NCBI RefSeq assembly: GCF_016428905.1
Contig: NZ_JAELTQ010000034.1
Location: 1 to 37,090, forward strand
Origin: Dyella sp. ASV24
Lineage (GTDB): Bacteria; Pseudomonadota; Gammaproteobacteria; Xanthomonadales; Rhodanobacteraceae
Direction: 5' to 3'
DNA: 37,090 nucleotides
Shown here: piece by piece, positions 33,571 through 37,090 of the stretch
Layout of the letters: every line of letters starts with the position of its first letter
Position numbering within the stretch: the first letter of the stretch is position 1
Made by a program: the position numbers and the translations under genes
The notes under the pieces: generated by a model
What the model saw: only the letters and a program-made list of their open reading frames with translations
What the model was told of the DNA's origin: nothing
Databases searched by the model: none

Positions 33571-34740
33571 ATGAAACATGTGTTGCGCCTGGCCCTCCCG
33601 GCCATCGTTGGCGCCATCCTTTCCGGCGCTCCCGGCGCATGCCCCGCCACCGACGTGCGCCCGGCCACGATTGCCGAGTTCGCGACGCCTTCCCCCTCCA
33701 GCTCCCCGCAAGGCATCGACGTCGCCGTCGACGGCAGCGTGTGGTACGCGGAAACCACCGCAGGCAAGCTCGCGGTGCGCCATCCGGACGGCACCTCGTC
33801 CGAATTCCCGGTATCCAACGGCGGCCAGCCCTTCATCGTGAAGGCCGCTGCCGACGGGATCTGGTTCACCGACAGCTCTCGCCATGCGATCGGCCGCCTC
33901 GATCCGCGCAGCGGCAAGATCGACGAATACACGATTCCCTCCGGGGCTTCGCCGTTCTTCATCCAAATCGGCGCCGACGGCAGCAAATGGTTCACCGAGA
34001 GCGCCGGTGTGGGCCGGCTCTCGCCGCAGGGCGCCATCACCGAGTGGACGTTCACGCTGGAACATCCGGACGACAACATGGAGCAGTTGAGTCTGGCGCC
34101 GTGGGGCGACGTCTGGTTCGTCGAGCGCAACTTCGACGGCGTCGGCGCCGCGGGCACCAACAAAGTGCGTCGCCTGAACCCGCGCACCAACGTGGTCAGC
34201 ACCTACGCCGTGCCCACGCTCGGCGGCACGCCCTCCGGCGTGGTGGCCAATGCCGACGGCACGGTTTGGGTATCGGAGTATTACGCCAACGTCCTGGCGC
34301 TGCTCGATCCGCTGGTGGCCCCGCACAGCGACGAAACGGTAGCGCCGGACACGCGCAAGGCCACCGGCCAGTCCGCACCGTCGACGCGCACGGTGAGCGC
34401 GCGTGCGCTCTCCACGCAAACGCCCGCATCTCCTGTCGTGCATACCGTGCAACCCGTGGTGACGCGCGGCTGGATCGAATTTCCGCTGCCGACGGCCAAC
34501 GCTGAGGCGGAAGACATGCGTGTCGACGTCTTCGGCAACGTCTGGTTCGAAGAGGACGCGGGCTTCCTCGGCCGCCTCGATCCGTACGCGGCGCGCTTCA
34601 CCGAGTACGCGATTCCGTCGGCCAACAGCGGCTACTACAACATCGCAATGGACGCGAGGAACGGCCGGCTGTGGTTCACCGAGGCCGGCGTCTTTGCGCC
34701 GGTGACGACCAAGATCGGGTACCTGACCACCCGCCATTGA
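33571..34740 (+). CDS. secreted Vgb-like beta-propeller protein
   Basis: A 389-residue exported protein with a signal peptide ('MKHVLRLALPAIVGAILSGA'). Repeated propeller blades follow, each with a 'DGxxWFTE'-type strand: 'DGSVWYAE', 'DGIWFTDSS', 'DGSKWFTESAG', 'DGTVWVSEYYAN', 'GRLWFTEAGV'. The pattern is that of virginiamycin B lyase/NHL-type propellers. The His residues that Vgb needs beside its Glu (WFTE-x-H) are not seen, so antibiotic lyase activity is doubtful. A Thr/Pro/Ser-rich linker (about residues 250-300) separates the last two blades. An aaggag site six bases before 33571 favours this start over the GTG at 33568. The gene is noticeably more GC-rich than the DNA on either side, which may mean transfer. 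Confidence 0.85.
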   Translation: MKHVLRLALPAIVGAILSGAPGACPATDVRPATIAEFATPSPSSSPQGIDVAVDGSVWYAETTAGKLAVRHPDGTSSEFPVSNGGQPFIVKAAADGIWFTDSSRHAIGRLDPRSGKIDEYTIPSGASPFFIQIGADGSKWFTESAGVGRLSPQGAITEWTFTLEHPDDNMEQLSLAPWGDVWFVERNFDGVGAAGTNKVRRLNPRTNVVSTYAVPTLGGTPSGVVANADGTVWVSEYYANVLALLDPLVAPHSDETVAPDTRKATGQSAPSTRTVSARALSTQTPASPVVHTVQPVVTRGWIEFPLPTANAEAEDMRVDVFGNVWFEEDAGFLGRLDPYAARFTEYAIPSANSGYYNIAMDARNGRLWFTEAGVFAPVTTKIGYLTTRH

Positions 34741-34760
34741 GCACGTCGATGTTCGCGCAC

Positions 34761-34789
34761 GAGCCGGCCGCATGGCCGGCTCGTGTTTT
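34761..34789 (+). terminator. intrinsic terminator of the beta-propeller gene
   Basis: gagccggcc (34761-34769) and ggccggctc (34774-34782) form a 9-bp GC stem with a four-base loop, followed by gtgtttt. It lies 21 bases after the stop codon. Confidence 0.85.
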
Positions 34790-34833
34790 GGCGCGACGTA
34801 ACGGGCGTGATCTTCGGCTCTCACTAGATAGGC

Positions 34834-34885
34834 GGAACGTCCGCTACCGACCCATCCGTTGGTTTGGACCCAATGCGGACATTGG
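34834..34885. repeat. dispersed repeat element, copy 2
   Basis: It contains ggaacgtccgctaccgaccc and, after a short spacer, gacccaatgcggacatt. GTCCGC and GCGGAC form an inverted pair. The first half matches copy 1 at 31591-31610 with one or two differences. One reading frame gives 'RNVRYRPI', akin to the 'NVRFRPKADL' of copy 1. Confidence 0.65.
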
Positions 34886-35301
34886 CGGATCGGAAGGATG
34901 CCGAGCGTTCGGTCAAGAAGCTTTGAAGCAGGGTGTGTTGCGTTTGGCCGGTCGAGATCCTCAAAAATTGACGACATTGGGGTCCGCCGTTAGGTTTTGG
35001 GTTTTTAATTTGGCCTGTAGCCTTGCTCTATGCAGAATCGAAGCTACTCTCAGGTACAAAGAAGCGTTCTGATTCGTGCCAGTAGTGACATCGTTGTGTT
35101 TGATCAAAAAAGGCCATGAATTTCATGGCCTTTTTTAACGCCTAAGGAAGGCGTGTGATCTGTAAGAGGGGTGTCTTTCTCAACAGCGGCTCAATGCAAT
35201 TTGCTGCATGGGATCAATGTTCGCTGTGGCTCTACCCAAAACAGATGGTGCTTGGATGTTCGATATCTGAGACCTAATTCCATCTCGGAGGCTCCTCGGA
35301 A
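34886..35301. other. intergenic region with an orphan terminator
   Basis: About 415 bases with no protein-like frame. It is AT-richer than the neighbouring genes and holds the perfect hairpin at 35106-35136. The promoter for the gene at 35302 is presumably in the last 150 bases. Confidence 0.5.
35106..35136. terminator. perfect 15-bp bidirectional terminator hairpin
   Basis: aaaaaaggccatgaa (35106-35120) and ttcatggcctttttt (35122-35136) pair completely around a single T, giving A-run and T-run flanks in both directions. No intact gene ends just upstream on either strand, so either a small RNA or a lost gene may once have used it. Confidence 0.8.
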
Positions 35302-36012
35302 ATGAGAAAAAGTGGAATGGTAGAGAATGGATTGATGCGTCTTCTGGCGGCTTTGTGGCTCGTGACGCCATCTGCATCCTTTTCCGCAGTTGTCCAAGGA
35401 CGAGGTGAATCCGTCAATGCCAGTGCTCACAGTGATCCGAGCCAACGGCGTCCAATTTCTGATGATGTCAAAAGAGATGATGTCTGGCGCGCCGTCATGG
35501 ACTTGTCCACGACGCACGGCGGACAGATCTCCTTTCAAGACATGGAAGAGACCTTTGGGCTCAAATATGGCTGCGTTCGAGAGACATACACTGCTTCAGA
35601 AGGCGTCAAGAGCAACGATGCTGGCGTCAGATACATCTACGCGAAGCTGCATTGCTCGAACGACATGAGGGTTATATATGCGGGGCAGGAAAGTGTCCGC
35701 CCGGGAAGAGACTTTACCTATGACACTCAGATAGTTTGGGGGCTACGTACAACGTGCCTTCGCGCTGATCAGGCCCTGGAGTTCGTCAAGGGCGCTGGCT
35801 GGAGTGCCGTTCTGCCCGTAATTTCCAGCTATCCGAATCGTCCATCATCCAGCTCGAACATACCCAATTTCCTTGAGCACAGGTCAGGCTCCATGGCGGG
35901 CGTAACGCTATCTATGGCGTGGGTGTCATACGCGTCGCCGTACTTGGGCGCCAACACTCCGCCGGCGGAAAGTTGTTTGGAGTACGTGGAATTCTCAAAG
36001 AAAATGCCGTGA
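35302..36012 (+). CDS. exported hypothetical protein
   Basis: A 236-residue protein with a probable signal peptide ('GLMRLLAALWLVTPSASFSA', residues about 10-29). The mature part has four Cys ('YGCVRETYT', 'LHCSNDM', 'TTCLRADQA', 'ESCLEYVEF'), enough for two disulfides, and is rich in Ser and aromatics. I do not recognise a family. The ATG at 35302 follows a purine-rich cggag/cgga stretch. It is convergent with the serine hydrolase gene, with 63 bases between the stops. Confidence 0.7.
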   Translation: MRKSGMVENGLMRLLAALWLVTPSASFSAVVQGRGESVNASAHSDPSQRRPISDDVKRDDVWRAVMDLSTTHGGQISFQDMEETFGLKYGCVRETYTASEGVKSNDAGVRYIYAKLHCSNDMRVIYAGQESVRPGRDFTYDTQIVWGLRTTCLRADQALEFVKGAGWSAVLPVISSYPNRPSSSSNIPNFLEHRSGSMAGVTLSMAWVSYASPYLGANTPPAESCLEYVEFSKKMP

Positions 36013-36075
36013 TACTAGTTTTTCGCCATTAAGTATCTAGTTTCCCAACTATCGCTATTGGGCGCGGGTCATTTC

Positions 36076-37089
36076 TCAGTGGATGGCGTGCTTCGCAATC
36101 TGCGCTACAAACTCGTCGGAATCGAGGACGCTAGAGTTGCCGAGCAGGATGATGGTGATGTCCTGATCCATTACGTGAAAGAACTGTGCCTGGGCGCCCA
36201 TGATCAGTCCGGGTCGCTTCACGACCGGATGCTTGGCGCCGAGCACGGTGATGTCGTAGGACCACAAACCATCGCCGTAGTCATCCAGTCCCGGCTTGAG
36301 CATGCGCTGGAGCGTTGCCGGCACAATCAACTTTGCTCCGAACAGCGCATCGGCAAAGGTAAGAAGGTCGCCGGTGGTGGAGTACATGGCGCCGGCTGCG
36401 TACCAGTTTTCCGGGTAGACCGGTAAGTCATTGGAAAGCACCTTGCGTTCGTCCGGATACCAGTAGGTATCCGCCAACCGTTCGACTATGTCGCCCTGGT
36501 GAAGCAGCCCGCTGTCGGTCATCTTCAGAGGATCGAGAATCTTTTCCTTGAGTACCTGCTCGTAAGGCTTCTGATAGAGACTCTCGATGATCTTGCCGAG
36601 CACGACATAGTCTGCGTTGTTGTAATGAAAGGCATGGCCAGGCTCGCTGATGAGTTTTCCGCTGCTGAATTGCGTCAGCAATTGATCGCTGGAGTGCGGT
36701 AGCTGATAGACCGGAATGCCTTCACGGATGGCAGTGGCCTGGTCGGAGACCGCATCAAAGCTGGGTAGGCCCGAGGTGTGGTTCAGCAGCTGCTGGATCG
36801 TCACCTTGCTGCCCGCCTCGCCGGTATAGTCCGGCAGGTATGTCTTGATCGGACGATCGAGATCCAGCTTGTGTTGTTCATAGAGCTGCAGAATCAATAC
36901 CGACGTGAATAGCTTGGTGACCGAGGCAATCTTGTAGCGCGTCTGCTGCGTATTAGGGACGTCAAAGGATATGTTTGCCAGGCCGTAGCTTCGGGCAAAG
37001 CGCATGTTGCCGTGCTGCTGGATGACGATGGAGCCGCTGTAATGGTGCGTCTTCGCATAATCGTCGACAAACGTCGCCAACGTATTGGA
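36076..37089 (-). CDS. serine hydrolase of the beta-lactamase/class C PBP fold, 5' end outside window
   Basis: About 338 C-terminal residues are visible. The frame is still open at the window edge ('SNTLATFVDDYAKTHHYSGS'), so the N-terminus, probably with a signal peptide, lies beyond. The catalytic Ser-x-x-Lys is in 'YKIASVTKLFTSVLILQLYE', and the Tyr-x-Asn is in 'HAFHYNNADYVVLGKIIE'. 'LLNHTSGLPSF' is typical of AmpC-like esterases and D-aminopeptidases. The third motif, usually His-x-Gly, reads 'VVKRPGLIMGAQ', with Arg-Pro-Gly instead. Likely a periplasmic esterase or peptidase rather than a resistance beta-lactamase. A TTG at 37080 is not needed as a start. Confidence 0.9.
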   Translation of the reverse strand, partial: SNTLATFVDDYAKTHHYSGSIVIQQHGNMRFARSYGLANISFDVPNTQQTRYKIASVTKLFTSVLILQLYEQHKLDLDRPIKTYLPDYTGEAGSKVTIQQLLNHTSGLPSFDAVSDQATAIREGIPVYQLPHSSDQLLTQFSSGKLISEPGHAFHYNNADYVVLGKIIESLYQKPYEQVLKEKILDPLKMTDSGLLHQGDIVERLADTYWYPDERKVLSNDLPVYPENWYAAGAMYSTTGDLLTFADALFGAKLIVPATLQRMLKPGLDDYGDGLWSYDITVLGAKHPVVKRPGLIMGAQAQFFHVMDQDITIILLGNSSVLDSDEFVAQIAKHAIH

Positions 37090-37090
37090 T

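Noticed and set aside
33067-34977. A 636-codon minus-strand open frame across the beta-propeller gene and transposase fragment
   Set aside because: It is Arg/His/Gly-rich low-complexity sequence caused by high GC. The plus strand has a signal peptide, ribosome binding site, propeller repeats and a terminator.
1-37090. CRISPR arrays, tRNA or rRNA genes
   Set aside because: No regularly spaced direct repeats, no tRNA-like cloverleaf with a TTCGA-type loop, and no rRNA sequence were noticed on reading. A covariance-model scan would be needed to exclude small RNAs.

Overview
The window looks like chromosome from a GC-rich gammaproteobacterium of the Xanthomonadales, most likely a Rhodanobacteraceae-type genome (Dyella, Luteibacter or Rhodanobacter-like). 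This is inferred from base composition, from the set of small stress proteins (DUF1328, CsbD, DUF3309), and from a dispersed repeat whose translation contains 'NVRFRPKADL'. No rRNA or tRNA gene was seen, so the genus is not fixed.

Positions 1-9515 hold what looks like a complete singlet-oxygen/photo-oxidative stress regulon of the RpoE-ChrR type. A tightly overlapping operon comes first: DUF1365 (cut by the window edge), a cyclopropane-synthase-family methyltransferase, DUF2878, DUF1295, a second methyltransferase resembling plant coclaurine N-methyltransferase, and a lipocalin lipoprotein. Its first four internal junctions are all ATGA overlaps. A short-chain dehydrogenase remnant, a GTP cyclohydrolase I gene and a second, exported lipocalin follow. 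Then come an ECF sigma factor, its ChrR-type zinc anti-sigma factor, and a bacterial cryptochrome/photolyase that has lost its C-terminus. The ChrR ligands His6, His31, Cys35 and Cys38 and a His-x-His-x3-Glu...His cupin site are all visible. The combination suggests membrane-lipid methylation or furan-fatty-acid-type chemistry plus light-damage repair under one regulator, with the repair arm now broken.

Positions 9516-16400 are ordinary chromosome: small stress proteins, an exported hypothetical protein, a Crp/Fnr regulator, a CPA1 cation/proton antiporter and a three-histidine-box fatty acid desaturase.

Positions 16400-22900 are decayed accessory DNA. They hold a twice-frameshifted tyrosine recombinase with no catalytic HxxR histidine, a GGDEF fragment abutting an inactive IS3-family element (18664-19892), several small orphan ORFs and a fasciclin-domain protein.

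Positions 22898-31621 encode one 2907-residue cyclic beta-1,2-glucan synthase of the NdvB type. Its last codons are supplied by a copy of the dispersed repeat. Downstream are three small orphan proteins, a universal-stress-protein fragment, a truncated IS256-family element, a secreted Vgb-like beta-propeller protein, a second repeat copy, an orphan perfect terminator, an exported hypothetical protein, and a serine hydrolase of the beta-lactamase fold that runs off the window.
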